This document shows positions 10,690-20,148 of a DNA stretch of 64,000 nt, piece by piece (the first letter of the stretch is position 1; each line of letters opens with the position of its first letter). This stretch comes from Syntrophus gentianae (lineage in GTDB: Bacteria; Desulfobacterota; Syntrophia; Syntrophales; Syntrophaceae), in NCBI RefSeq assembly GCF_900109885.1, contig NZ_FOBS01000001.1, forward strand, positions 179,519 through 243,518, written 5' to 3'. The notes beneath the pieces were generated by a model, which saw only the letters and a list, made by a program, of their open reading frames with translations, was not told the DNA's origin and searched no databases. The translations under genes and the position numbers were made by a program.

Positions 10690-11771
10690 AGATTCCGACC
10701 CGCCTGACGACGTTAACCACAAAAATTTTTCTACAGGTTCGGCCCCGGGTTCAATATTACGTGAAAGGCTGGCGGCGGCGCGCCGAGGCCATCCCGGATC
10801 CAGAACTGCGCCGGCAGGCCCTTCTGAGCATACGGACCAAGACGTTTCACTGTGAGGGCGGCGCCGTCTATGCCCTGTTGGCCGGCCCTCATTTTGACGA
10901 AACCGTCCGTTTCATCATCGCCTATCAGACCATCAGCGACTATCTGGACAACCTCTGCGACCGCAGCACGTCCCTTGACCCCGAGGACTTCCGAACCCTT
11001 CACTCGTCCATGCTCCACGCCCTTACGCCCTCGGCATCCCTGGACAATTACTATGCCCTCCATCAGGAGCAGAATGATGGAGGATACCTGGCAGCGCTGG
11101 TCAGAACCTGTCAGGAGATCCTGGGCAAGCTTCCCACCTACCCCCTGATCGCTCCGGCTTTATATGAACTGGCAGGCCATTACCGCGATTTGCAGGTGCA
11201 TAAGCACGTCCGGAAGGATCAGCGCATTCGGCGATTGGAAAAAATGTTTCTGGACCATCCGGATTATCTGTCCCAAATGACCTGGTATGAGTTTTCCGCC
11301 TGCGCGGGATCGACTCTGGGAATCTTCTGTCTCATCGCTTCCGCCTTCCAGCGGGACTTTGACAAGGACCTTTCTTCCCGCATTCAAAGGGCCTATTTCC
11401 CCTGGGTTCAGGGACTGCACATTCTCCTGGATTATCTCATTGACCAGGAGGAAGACCTCCATGGCGGAGATCTGAATTTCTGCTCCTTTTACCCGGATAC
11501 GAAGGAACTGGAAGAACGGCTGATATTTTTCTACAACCGAGCGGACCAAAGCATTTCGCATCTTCCTTACGCCCCCTTTCATCGGCTGATTAATCGCGGT
11601 CTGCTGGGAATCTATCTTGCGGACAGAAAGGTCTGTCAACAGAAAGAGGTCCGGAGAATCGCCCGCAGACTGATCGGCCAAGGAGGCGCTGTGGCATTTT
11701 TCTTTTTTTTCCATTGCCGGATCTACCGCTGGATTTCTGAAAAAGATGCCTCTCGGCCACTTTCTGGTTAA
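10686..11771 (+). CDS. DUF2600 family, tetraprenyl-beta-curcumene synthase (YtpB)-like
   Basis: The 361-residue protein resembles the DUF2600 family, whose studied member, Bacillus YtpB, is a large-terpene synthase that cyclises tetraprenyl diphosphate. Two acidic segments fit diphosphate-metal binding: TISDYLDNLCDR at about 76-87 and DYLIDQEEDLHGGD in the second half. No transmembrane segment or signal peptide is evident. The start is TTG at 10686, four bases inside the preceding gene, with GAGGAG upstream; this implies translational coupling. The product in this organism is unknown. Confidence 0.8.
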   Translation: MKIPTRLTTLTTKIFLQVRPRVQYYVKGWRRRAEAIPDPELRRQALLSIRTKTFHCEGGAVYALLAGPHFDETVRFIIAYQTISDYLDNLCDRSTSLDPEDFRTLHSSMLHALTPSASLDNYYALHQEQNDGGYLAALVRTCQEILGKLPTYPLIAPALYELAGHYRDLQVHKHVRKDQRIRRLEKMFLDHPDYLSQMTWYEFSACAGSTLGIFCLIASAFQRDFDKDLSSRIQRAYFPWVQGLHILLDYLIDQEEDLHGGDLNFCSFYPDTKELEERLIFFYNRADQSISHLPYAPFHRLINRGLLGIYLADRKVCQQKEVRRIARRLIGQGGAVAFFFFFHCRIYRWISEKDASRPLSG

Positions 11772-11775
11772 TTAT

Positions 11776-11792
11776 TCCCCAGCCAGTGGGGA
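11776..11792. promoter_or_regulatory. Inverted repeat, candidate enhancer site of sigma-54 cassette A
   Basis: TCCCCA-GCCAG-TGGGGA lies within a block (CTGGTTAATTATTCC and what follows) that recurs almost unchanged upstream of cassette B. There the arms are TCCTCA and TGAGGA, so both arms changed together. The centre is about 117 bases upstream of the -24 GG, or near -142 from the predicted start. That position is typical for NtrC-type activators. A transcribed hairpin is the alternative reading. Confidence 0.6.
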
Positions 11793-11899
11793 GAAATTCA
11801 TCAACTTTATAACCAATGCCTGATCCGCCTTTTTGCGGGCACTTCAAATTCCCTTACAAAATCAATCCTTTAACACTCATTTTTTATTATCTTAAAAAA

Positions 11900-11915
11900 T
11901 GGCACACCCGATGCT
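11900..11915 (+). promoter_or_regulatory. Sigma-54 promoter of cassette A
   Basis: TGGCAC-ACCCG-ATGCT has the invariant GG-N10-GC spacing of RpoN promoters and matches the -24 box exactly. The same element stands in the same place before the paralogous cassette (59022-59037). Transcription would start near 11926, about 30 bases before the ATG. Confidence 0.85.
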
Positions 11916-11955
11916 TTATAGCGAGTAAAATTGATTTTAAGGAGACAACCCGAAC

Positions 11956-12372
11956 ATGAAGCGAATGGCTGGATGGATCATCGGCTTGGCCTTTCTTTTC
12001 TGCGCCGTGGCTTTTGCCGGTGATCAGGCGGTTCCGGGCGCTCCTGAATCCGAACAGACAAAGGCGAGTTCCATTAAAGTCGTCAAAATGAAAACGACGG
12101 GCAAGGTCGTCGAGGTCACGGACACCCTGCTGAAGATTGAGCGTACCGTTAAAGGAACCGTAGAAACATTTGAATTCGTCCTGGAAAAGCCCATAAGCAA
12201 GTTCAAGGTCGGGGATAAGGTTGTCGTTCGGTATATTACCAAGGACGAGAAAAACGTCTTGAAGGAGATCACGCTGCAGCGAAGAGTAAAACCTTTAAAG
12301 AAGATCGTACTGCCTGGTGAAAAAGCAGAACCCGGCATCCCCCCCCAGAAGGGATCTGCTCCCGCAAAGTGA
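11956..12372 (+). CDS. Secreted small basic protein, first gene of sigma-54 cassette A
   Basis: A 138-residue protein of unknown function. Residues 1-21 form a signal peptide (positive start, hydrophobic core, AFA cleavage site). Residues about 37-105 form a beta-rich segment with a repeated turn pattern (TGKVVEVTDTLLKIER, then FKVGDKVVVRYI) that resembles a small OB-like barrel. The tail is rich in Pro and Lys. A paralogue of the same length and design is encoded at 59075-59488. It is followed by two hairpins and the lysine-rich gene, and driven by a sigma-54 promoter. Confidence 0.85.
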   Translation: MKRMAGWIIGLAFLFCAVAFAGDQAVPGAPESEQTKASSIKVVKMKTTGKVVEVTDTLLKIERTVKGTVETFEFVLEKPISKFKVGDKVVVRYITKDEKNVLKEITLQRRVKPLKKIVLPGEKAEPGIPPQKGSAPAK

Positions 12373-12373
12373 G

Positions 12374-12400
12374 ATAATCCATGAGGAATTCATGGATTAT
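12374..12400 (+). ncRNA. Intercistronic hairpin 1 of cassette A
   Basis: Perfect 11-bp stem, ATAATCCATGA against TCATGGATTAT, with a 5-base loop, starting one base after the stop codon of the first gene. No U-run follows, so it is not a standard terminator. Cassette B has a hairpin with the same core (TCCATGA/TCATGGA) in the same place. Confidence 0.75.
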
Positions 12401-12403
12401 AAA

Positions 12404-12424
12404 GCTGCTCCATGAGGAGACAGC
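12404..12424 (+). ncRNA. Intercistronic hairpin 2 of cassette A
   Basis: GCTG-CTCC, loop ATGA, GGAG, one unpaired A, then CAGC. In cassette B the same structure reads CCA-CTCC, ATTA, GGAG-A-TGG. The outer stem changed on both sides and the bulged A is retained, which is covariation supporting an RNA structure. It ends 30 bases before the second gene's ATG and may affect its translation or mRNA stability. Confidence 0.7.
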
Positions 12425-12454
12425 AAATAAAAAAGTGAAAAGGAGAAGTATAAA

Positions 12455-12709
12455 ATGAAGAAGGCTATGGTTTTTGTCGTCGGTTTGGTTTTTCTGTTCT
12501 GTTCATCGGCATTTGCAGCTGATAAGGCCGCCGCGCCCGTAAAGGAAGAACCGGCAAAGGTTGAAGCAGCAAAACCTGAAGCAGCAAAGAAGGAAGTAAA
12601 GGCCCCCGCAAAGAAGAAGGCCACCAAGAAGAAGGCCGCAAAGAAAGCCGCAAAGCCTGCTGAAGAGAAGAAGGCTGCCCCGGCTGAAGCCGCCCCCGCT
12701 GCAAAATAA
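12455..12709 (+). CDS. Secreted Lys/Ala-rich low-complexity protein, second gene of cassette A
   Basis: An 84-residue protein with a signal peptide (1-22, cleavage after AFA) and a mature part made almost wholly of Ala, Lys, Pro and Glu. Runs such as KKKATKKKAAKKAAK resemble histone H1 tails, but the protein is predicted to be exported. The mature N-terminal part has mixed charge (KEEPAKVEAAKPEAAKKE), the middle is strongly basic, and the end is AAPAEAAPAAK. Function unknown; binding to polyanions such as extracellular DNA, LPS or polyphosphate is a guess. An 85-residue near-copy lies at 59570-59827. A good ribosome binding site (AAGGAGAAG) precedes the ATG. Confidence 0.85.
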   Translation: MKKAMVFVVGLVFLFCSSAFAADKAAAPVKEEPAKVEAAKPEAAKKEVKAPAKKKATKKKAAKKAAKPAEEKKAAPAEAAPAAK

Positions 12710-12739
12710 TTTCGCAGATTTCAAGTTGATGTGCCCAAG

Positions 12740-12776
12740 AGAGGCACGAGGGAATTCCCCTCGTGCCTCTCTTTTT
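12740..12776 (+). terminator. Rho-independent terminator of cassette A
   Basis: A 13-bp stem (AGAGGCACGAGGG against CCCTCGTGCCTCT) with a 5-base loop is followed by CTTTTT. Confidence 0.92.
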
Positions 12777-12891
12777 ACATGAAACTCCCTCCTTTTTCCT
12801 GTAAAAGAAACAACGAGGGGATGAAATTCCAATGATGTGGAATTGGGAAAAGAAGTCCTCAGGCCGGATATATCTGGAGTAAATCAGAACA

Positions 12892-14391
12892 ATGACATTG
12901 AAAACGCGAATGATGATCGTCACCCTTGTCGGCCTCGCCATCACCATGGCCTTCTGGGGATGGATGCAGCTCAGTGTGCTGGATGAGATTTTAAAGGAAC
13001 AGCAGTACAAAAGACTCAACGGCATTGCCGACACCTTGAGCACGTTCTACCAGCGTTTTCCCACCCGACGGGGTCTTTCCGCCCTGGATACGGCTTTAAA
13101 GGATCATATCTCAACGGATCTCCGGCTGGCCCGTATCGATATCATCTCCCGGTCTCGAGACGACATCGATTATATCGCCGGCGCCGGACGTGTGGCTTAT
13201 GAATGGCCGGAAAATCTCATCAACGAAACCGCGGAAAAAAGGGTAAAACATCATTACACCCTGCAGACGGAGGCGGGATCCGCTCTTGGCCTGCTCTATC
13301 CCGTCCCGTCGGAAAAAGGCCATGCGTCACAGACCATGATCGGCGTCATTCTCTTTTCCCAGTCCAATACGGAAATCCTCGCCCGCGCCAGGTGGATGCT
13401 CTTTTTCAGTACGCTGGGGCTGCTCGCCGTTATTCTGCTCCTCATGGCAACGAGCTACGGTTTTTTGATCGGCAGACCTCTGTCCCGGATTATTGAAACC
13501 ATCGATGACTTCCGCACGGGAAAACAGGCCAAACGCATCCCCATTGACTCTTTGGATGAATGGGGGCAACTGGCGGATCATTTCAACGTGATGGCCGATG
13601 AGATAGAAAAATTCATTGGCCAGAATCAGGAATTAACCAGGGGATTGGAACTCCGGGTCAAGGAAGCCACGCTCAAGGTTGTCCAGTTGCAGAGCCAGGT
13701 CAACCAGCTTCAGCAGTTGAATGCCCTGGGATACCTGACGGCGACGCTGGCCCATGATTTGGGAACCCCCCTGCATTCCGTGGCCGGCATGACTCAGCTC
13801 CTTCTGGAACGGGAGGACTGGCCGCCGGATGTTGCCCGTAAGCTGGAGGTCATCCTCCAGCAGACGCAGCGGCTCAATTCGGTCATTCAGAATGTCCGCC
13901 GGGCAACCCGTCTGCCGGAACCGCATTTCGAATCTCTTACCGTAAAAACCCTCCTCGACGATACTTTGCCCCTCGTCGAACCGATGATCGCAAAATCGAA
14001 AGTCGAACTGGTCGTTCAGATCGCCCCGGATATCCCAGCTTTGCATGTGGACCCCTACCGCGTTCAGACAGCCCTTTTCAATCTCATCCAGAATGCCTTG
14101 GAAGCCATGCCGAACGGAGGGAAGATGACTCTTTCCGCCAGGGTTGCCCCGGAACGTCAGGCGATTTCCCTGACCGTTTTGGACACCGGAACGGGCATCC
14201 CCCCGGAGATGATGAAAAAGATCTACGAACCCTTCTTCAGCACCCACTCGAGCGAGGGCATCCGCGGTCTGGGCATGGCCATCGTCCAGGATATCGTCAA
14301 GACGCACGCCGGATCGATCGATATCGAAAGTTCCCCCGAGAAGGGTACGAGCATTACGCTGTACTTCCCCCTCGTCGCGAAGGCCAATTGA
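12892..14391 (+). CDS. Membrane sensor histidine kinase (NtrB-type, HAMP)
   Basis: A 499-residue two-transmembrane sensor kinase: TM1 about 7-27, periplasmic domain 28-165, TM2 about 167-193, HAMP 195-245, coiled coil 245-275. The dimerisation domain has phospho-accepting H288 in LAHDLGTPLHS. The ATPase domain has the N box NLIQNALEAMPNGG, G1 DTGTGIPP and G2 GLGMAI. No receiver is attached. It converges on a sigma-54 activator gene three bases away, its likely partner. Cassette A lies just upstream behind a terminator, so this pair may control it. Confidence 0.93.
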   Translation: MTLKTRMMIVTLVGLAITMAFWGWMQLSVLDEILKEQQYKRLNGIADTLSTFYQRFPTRRGLSALDTALKDHISTDLRLARIDIISRSRDDIDYIAGAGRVAYEWPENLINETAEKRVKHHYTLQTEAGSALGLLYPVPSEKGHASQTMIGVILFSQSNTEILARARWMLFFSTLGLLAVILLLMATSYGFLIGRPLSRIIETIDDFRTGKQAKRIPIDSLDEWGQLADHFNVMADEIEKFIGQNQELTRGLELRVKEATLKVVQLQSQVNQLQQLNALGYLTATLAHDLGTPLHSVAGMTQLLLEREDWPPDVARKLEVILQQTQRLNSVIQNVRRATRLPEPHFESLTVKTLLDDTLPLVEPMIAKSKVELVVQIAPDIPALHVDPYRVQTALFNLIQNALEAMPNGGKMTLSARVAPERQAISLTVLDTGTGIPPEMMKKIYEPFFSTHSSEGIRGLGMAIVQDIVKTHAGSIDIESSPEKGTSITLYFPLVAKAN

Positions 14392-14394
14392 TTT

Positions 14395-15729
14395 TTAAGG
14401 GAAACCCTCCCGGACAAAACCATAACGCTGAATTTTGGTGCGCAGCGTTTTGCGATCGATACCCAGGAGAGCGGCCGCGCGGCTTTGATTCCACTCCGTC
14501 GTCTTCAAAGCCTGAAGAATCTGCCCCCGCTCTGCATCTTCCAGGGGCGTCAGGTTCGCGTCGGTTATTTCTTTTCCGTTCTTCGTCGAGCGCATCCGCT
14601 CCGGCAGATGTTCGGGCAAAATCACCAGGAAGGGAGAAAGCAGAAGCGTCTGGTGCAGGACATTTCCCAGCTCGCGCACATTTCCCGGCCAGTCGTAGGC
14701 CATCAGGCATTCCATGGCTTCGTCGGAGATCCTCACCGTCGGATATCCCATCTTCTTCAGCAGGGATTCCATCAACTGGGGGATATCCTCCTTGTGCTCC
14801 CGGAGAGGAGGCATGTGCAGGCGAACGACGAAACGATAGAGGAGGTCCGCGCGAAAGCGTTCATGGGCGACCTCTTCATCGATTTTGCGGTTCGCCGCGG
14901 CAACGACACGGACCTGAATCTGCTGGATCCCATGCCCGCCCAGATGGCGGATTTCCCCATTCTGCATGAAACGGAGAAGCTTTGCCTGCAGCGCCGTCGA
15001 CATTTCCGTGATCTCATCGAGAAAGATGGTCCCCCCCTCCGCCGATTCGAGAAGGCCGCGGTGGGAAGTGTCCGCCCCCGTGAAGGCCCCTTTATCGTAG
15101 CCGAAGAGTTCCGACTCCAGAAGGGTGTCCGGAATGGCCCCGCAATGAACCACCACAAAGGGCTTGTCCCTGCGGGAGCTCAACTGGTGCAGGGAACGGG
15201 CCGTCAGTTCCTTGCCCGTGCCACTCTCTCCTTCAATCAGCACGCTGGCCCAGGCATCGGCAACCCGAACCAGCTGCTTGTAAAATTCCACCATCGTGGC
15301 CGAAGAACCGATGAGCCGGGGCTCCTCTTTTTCCGCCGGTTTTCCCGAATTCCGGTGGCGCTGCAGCTCACGCATGCCCAGCACCTTCTTCACCATGGTG
15401 CGGATCGCCTCCGGTGAAAAAGGCTTGCTGATGTAATCCCAGGCGCCCAGTTGGAGGGCTTCCATCGTGCTTTCCAGCGAGCCGAAGGCCGTCATCAGGA
15501 TCACCGGCAGGGTTGGGCACTTCTCATGAAGCCGCCGCAACAACTGCAAGCCGTCCATATCGGGCATCCGGATATCGGAGATAGCCAGGTCGTAACGGGA
15601 CAGATCCTCCTTCAAGACCTCCTGGGCGGACGTATGGGCCTCCACATCGTAACCGGCACGCCGCAGGGCCTCCTGCAGAAATTCACAGGCGACGGCATCG
15701 TCATCAACAACCAGGATCCGGATGGGCAT
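14395..15729 (-). CDS. NtrC-family sigma-54-dependent response regulator
   Basis: A 444-residue activator with receiver (phospho-Asp D52 in [12 protein letters not shown]), AAA+ domain (Walker A GESGTGKE 167-174; sigma-54 contact loop GAFTGA 214-219; Walker [10 protein letters not shown] 232-240) and a Fis-type helix-turn-helix at the C-terminus ([20 protein letters not shown]). The open frame reaches 15777, but [11 protein letters not shown] at 15729 is the typical receiver start. It converges with the kinase at 12892. It is the only sigma-54 activator in the window, so it is the best local candidate for driving the sigma-54 cassettes. Confidence 0.95.
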   Translation of the reverse strand: MPIRILVVDDDAVACEFLQEALRRAGYDVEAHTSAQEVLKEDLSRYDLAISDIRMPDMDGLQLLRRLHEKCPTLPVILMTAFGSLESTMEALQLGAWDYISKPFSPEAIRTMVKKVLGMRELQRHRNSGKPAEKEEPRLIGSSATMVEFYKQLVRVADAWASVLIEGESGTGKELTARSLHQLSSRRDKPFVVVHCGAIPDTLLESELFGYDKGAFTGADTSHRGLLESAEGGTIFLDEITEMSTALQAKLLRFMQNGEIRHLGGHGIQQIQVRVVAAANRKIDEEVAHERFRADLLYRFVVRLHMPPLREHKEDIPQLMESLLKKMGYPTVRISDEAMECLMAYDWPGNVRELGNVLHQTLLLSPFLVILPEHLPERMRSTKNGKEITDANLTPLEDAERGQILQALKTTEWNQSRAAALLGIDRKTLRTKIQRYGFVREGFP

Positions 15730-15856
15730 CGTATTTTCCAAACCTCTTTTGACAGGATAAGCAGCCGCATTGGCCACTCGGGGGAAATTTGCGCCGGATT
15801 ACGAGAGTGCATGCTCACAGAATAGGACATGACCCTCCACTACGGGAATAAAGAAA

Positions 15857-15882
15857 GAGGAACGGCCTCGAGGCCGTTCCTC
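15857..15882 (-). terminator. Terminator downstream of gapA
   Basis: A perfect 26-base palindrome (arms GAGGAACGGCC and GGCCGTTCCTC) is followed on the minus strand by TTTCTTT. It separates gapA from the response regulator gene. Confidence 0.85.
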
Positions 15883-15908
15883 CTGCAGCGCAATTTCTCC
15901 CCGAAGCT

Positions 15909-16919
<1,011 letters not shown>

Positions 16920-16940
16920 TTAACGAGAAACTGATGATTG

Positions 16941-16958
16941 GGAACGAAAAATCGTTCC
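16941..16958. promoter_or_regulatory. Inverted repeat in gapA 5' region
   Basis: GGAACGA-AAAA-TCGTTCC, seven paired bases, sits between the proposed gapA promoter and the gapA ribosome binding site. It could be a repressor operator just after the transcription start or an mRNA-stabilising hairpin. Confidence 0.5.
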
Positions 16959-16971
16959 GAAATAAAAAGTG

Positions 16972-17000
16972 AGATTACCAGATTGCCTCCAAATACGCAA
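16972..17000 (-). promoter_or_regulatory. Candidate sigma-70 promoter of gapA
   Basis: On the minus strand: TTGCGT (17000-16995), a 17-base spacer and TAATCT (16977-16972), with a TG-like extension just before the -10. Boxes are imperfect but spacing and position fit. Confidence 0.5.
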
Positions 17001-17069
17001 TCCACCTTACGATGCCAAAAATGTTCGATGTTAAGAATAACAGATAACACACCGGATATGGAAAGACTT

Positions 17070-17723
17070 TCAATCAATCCAGCGCACAAAGGAATCCAGA
17101 GATTCCCGGGGTGTTTTAAACGCGTTCAGGGGGCTGTCCCAATCGGGATATCCCAGCGCAACGGCGATTACCACATCCTTTTCATCGGGGATATTGAGAA
17201 GATCCTTGACGTCGTCTTCGTAAGCGTTGATCAATCCGATCGGGCAGGTTCCCAGCCCTTGATCATGGGCCGCCAGCACCAGGTACCCCAGGGTGATCCC
17301 GATGTCCACGAGTCGAGCCCGGGAGAAGGCATTATCCAGACATACAATAATCCCTGCCGGGGCGCCGTAAAAATTGCAGCTTCCCTCATTGATGAAGGTG
17401 TTGAAGTCCAGTCCCATCCGGGCGAGACAGGGATTCATCACTTCAAAGGATTCCACGCCTCGCCGGCTGAACGTTTCGGAAAGCGGCTTGACATTTCCCG
17501 GACTGCAGGATATCTGCTTTTCTTGGTAGGCTTTGATCAGCCTCCGACTTAACCTTGCCTTTTCCTCCCCCATGACAACCGTAAATTCCCACGGTTGAAG
17601 GTTGATCGCCGAGGGGGCAAGAACAGCCAGGGCAAGGATTTGCTCAACCTGTTCGCGGGGAACCGGTTCCGGTTTGAAGGCTCGAATGCTTTTACGCTCC
17701 CTGATCGCGGCAGAGAGATCCAT
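17070..17723 (-). CDS. Nitroreductase-family flavoprotein
   Basis: A 217-residue protein of the FMN-dependent nitroreductase fold. It opens with the family N-terminus (IRERKSIRAFKPEPV, with the FMN-phosphate-contacting RxSxRxF pattern), followed by APSAINLQPWEF and, late in the protein, GLGTCPIG. Substrates of such proteins cannot be told from sequence. AGGAGG lies 11 bases before the ATG. It is on the same strand as gapA but separated by that gene's promoter region. Confidence 0.88.
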   Translation of the reverse strand: MDLSAAIRERKSIRAFKPEPVPREQVEQILALAVLAPSAINLQPWEFTVVMGEEKARLSRRLIKAYQEKQISCSPGNVKPLSETFSRRGVESFEVMNPCLARMGLDFNTFINEGSCNFYGAPAGIIVCLDNAFSRARLVDIGITLGYLVLAAHDQGLGTCPIGLINAYEDDVKDLLNIPDEKDVVIAVALGYPDWDSPLNAFKTPRESLDSFVRWID

Positions 17724-17864
17724 GGATGGAAAATCCTCCTTTGGCCTGACTGAACACTAGATTCTCTTGAGGGAGAGTAACCCAGCCTTCAGCGAATGTC
17801 AAGGAATCGGAAACCGGAAAAGATGGAATAGCATGCCAAACTTCAATTCAGGAGGTCATTGATT

Positions 17865-18212
17865 ATGATTCGCGCCAAATTATGGTTCCGCTGTGCTGCA
17901 ATGCATGACCCCGTTACCCCAAAAGTCGCGCAACCCGCCCTGATCGGATGGGAAGCCAAAAAGCGCCGGGTGGATCTGACGATTGAGAGGGCATTCAGCG
18001 GCGAAGAACTTGTCCGACGGATGAAGGGATGGGTTACGTCAGATCCCCAGAAGGTCATTGAAGCCATTCGTCCCCACGGCAGATTGAAAGTCCTGGACGA
18101 CTGGGAGCTCGTCGTGGAAATGGAAAAACCGGAGGACTTTGAAAAACTTCAAAAGACCCTGGCAGAGAGATTTGATGGAGAAGTGGATCTTGAGGCGATC
18201 CCCAAACGTTAA
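17865..18212 (+). CDS. Small hypothetical protein
   Basis: A 115-residue soluble protein that I do not recognise. It starts MIRAKLWFRC and ends DLEAIPKR. The composition is mixed, with several acidic and basic residues and no signal peptide or transmembrane segment. The start ATG at 17865 is chosen because AGGAGG ends nine bases before it; an in-frame TTG at 17859 is too close to that site. It lies between a divergent nitroreductase gene and a diguanylate cyclase gene, which gives no clear functional hint. Confidence 0.75.
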   Translation: MIRAKLWFRCAAMHDPVTPKVAQPALIGWEAKKRRVDLTIERAFSGEELVRRMKGWVTSDPQKVIEAIRPHGRLKVLDDWELVVEMEKPEDFEKLQKTLAERFDGEVDLEAIPKR

Positions 18213-18364
18213 GGATCCGTTGTTCCTGTCCAGTGCGTTCCCCGGGAGGTTCCCGTCTTTGAGAATCGGCGGTCTGCATCAAGGCTATGAGAAAAGACCG
18301 ATGGATATTAAGTTTTTGACATTTGCGAATGGCCGGGATAAATTGGGAACAAGGATCTGAACCT

Positions 18365-19429
18365 ATGAAGGATGAAGAAAAGACCAGGGAGCAACTTCTC
18401 GAAGAACTGACGTTTCTGCGCAGCCAACTCGCCGAGCAGCACAAGAAACATCGGGGAGAAGTCCCTTCTTCTACCGCATCTTCCGGCCAACCTGCCGAAA
18501 AGAATGCCGATGCAAAATTCCGCATCCTTTTTGAACACTCTCCCGAAGGCATCTTTCTTTCCGATGGATTCCTGCTGACAGACTGCAATGAAACCATGGT
18601 AAAAATGATGCGGTGTTCCGCCAAGGAAGAGCTGATCGGTCGTCATCCCTCTGCCTTTTCGCCCCCGGCGCAGCCCGACGGCAGTCTCTCCAGCGACAAG
18701 GCCGACCAGTTGATGAAAGAGGTTCTGCGAAAGGGATACTCGCAGCAGGAATGGCTCTGCCGCCGCTGCGACGGAGAAGAATTCCCCGTGGAGATTCTAT
18801 CCTCCGTCATCTCCTGGGAAGATCAACAGATCCTCTACATGGTCTGGCGGGATATTACGGAGCGTAAGCGAATTGAAGAGGCGATCCGCCATCTGGCCTA
18901 CCACGATGTCCTGACGGGTCTGCCCAACCGGATGCTCTTCGCCGACCGTCTCGTTCTCGCCATCGCGCAGGCAAAGCGGCGCCTGGGAACGATGGCCGTC
19001 ATGATGCTTGATCTGGATGGATTCAAGACGGTTAACGATGCCTTTGGCCACCATATCGGCGATCTGCTGCTCCAAAGTGTCGGGGAGCGCCTGACCCGGA
19101 ACCTGCGGGAAGAAGACACCCTTGCCCGTATGGGAGGTGATGAATTCATGATCCTGCTGCCGGTTATCAAAGAGGCCGCGAACAGCTCCCAGATCGCGGA
19201 CAAGATCCTCTCCGCCTTTAAAACACCTTTTAGCTGCGAAGGAAACGAGCTGTACACGAGCGTAAGTATCGGCATCGCCGTTTACCCTGAAGACGGAGAC
19301 GATATGGATTCCCTGATGAAACACGCCGACTCGGCCATGTATCGGGCAAAGGGCAGAGGGAGAAATCGGTATTGCCTTTACGGATCGGATACGGCCCTGT
19401 CACAGGATAGCGCTTTGCAGTCCATCTAA
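18365..19429 (+). CDS. PAS-GGDEF diguanylate cyclase
   Basis: A soluble 354-residue signalling enzyme that would make cyclic di-GMP. A short coiled coil (about 5-30) leads into a PAS domain (about 45-170, with a PAC-type WRDITERKR end). The GGDEF domain follows, with an intact RMGGDEF active site. The product-inhibition I-site is present as RxxD (REED) five residues before GGDEF. AAGGAT upstream supports the start at 18365; the frame extends to 18323. Confidence 0.93.
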   Translation: MKDEEKTREQLLEELTFLRSQLAEQHKKHRGEVPSSTASSGQPAEKNADAKFRILFEHSPEGIFLSDGFLLTDCNETMVKMMRCSAKEELIGRHPSAFSPPAQPDGSLSSDKADQLMKEVLRKGYSQQEWLCRRCDGEEFPVEILSSVISWEDQQILYMVWRDITERKRIEEAIRHLAYHDVLTGLPNRMLFADRLVLAIAQAKRRLGTMAVMMLDLDGFKTVNDAFGHHIGDLLLQSVGERLTRNLREEDTLARMGGDEFMILLPVIKEAANSSQIADKILSAFKTPFSCEGNELYTSVSIGIAVYPEDGDDMDSLMKHADSAMYRAKGRGRNRYCLYGSDTALSQDSALQSI

Positions 19430-19440
19430 TTCATCCCTCG

Positions 19441-20148
19441 TCAGGCCCCGCCCGCAAATATTTTTTCCAGACCGTCAAAGCACTCGGGAGCAGGATGTCG
19501 GAAATCGGCAATCCGACCAACCACGCCGGCGACCCGGACCCGGGAGTATCTCTCGATCGCTTCGATGTTTTCCTCGATCATGTCCTCCGGGGTTGCCGTT
19601 TCTCCGCCATCCAGGAAAATAACGCCCAAGGGTTCGATATTCCTCTGTTCCAGGGCGGCAATCGTCAACAGGGTATGATTGATGGTCCCCAGACCGGCCC
19701 GGGCGGCAATCAGGGGTTGAGCGCCACTCGATGGAATCGTGTCAATAACCCGATTATCCCGGTCGACAGGGACGAAGATGCCTCCGGCAGCCTCCACGAC
19801 CAGCGGAGAAAAGCGCTCCCTCTTTTTCTGAAGGCCCTCCAGAAGAATCTGCCAACTGACCTGTCGGCCTTCATTCCGTGCGGCAAAATACGGGGCCTTC
19901 GGATTCCGGTAGCAAACCCCCACCGAAGCGGCCGGATCCTGATCCTTCAATTCCTCGATGTTCTCGTAGATGAATTTCGCATCGGAGTCCGTATCGTAAG
20001 GATCGCGGCACCCCGTCTGCAGCGGCTTGAAATAGAAGGGGGTATAGCCCCGATCATAGAAATAGCGCATCAGCAGCAGCGACAGGACGGTCTTGCCGAC
20101 GCCCGTATCCGTACCGAGAACATAGATATCCGGAATGTCCTTTTTCAT
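19441..20148 (-). CDS. bioD: Dethiobiotin synthetase
   Basis: BioD closes the ureido ring of dethiobiotin from 7,8-diaminopelargonate, CO2 and ATP. The 235-residue protein begins with the P-loop GTDTGVGKT (about 12-20) and has the catalytic-pocket segment VVEAAGGIFVPV. It is the last gene of the biotin operon and overlaps the bioF stop by four bases (ATGA). No bioB is in the window, so the final sulfur insertion is encoded elsewhere. Confidence 0.95.
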   Translation of the reverse strand: MKKDIPDIYVLGTDTGVGKTVLSLLLMRYFYDRGYTPFYFKPLQTGCRDPYDTDSDAKFIYENIEELKDQDPAASVGVCYRNPKAPYFAARNEGRQVSWQILLEGLQKKRERFSPLVVEAAGGIFVPVDRDNRVIDTIPSSGAQPLIAARAGLGTINHTLLTIAALEQRNIEPLGVIFLDGGETATPEDMIEENIEAIERYSRVRVAGVVGRIADFRHPAPECFDGLEKIFAGGA

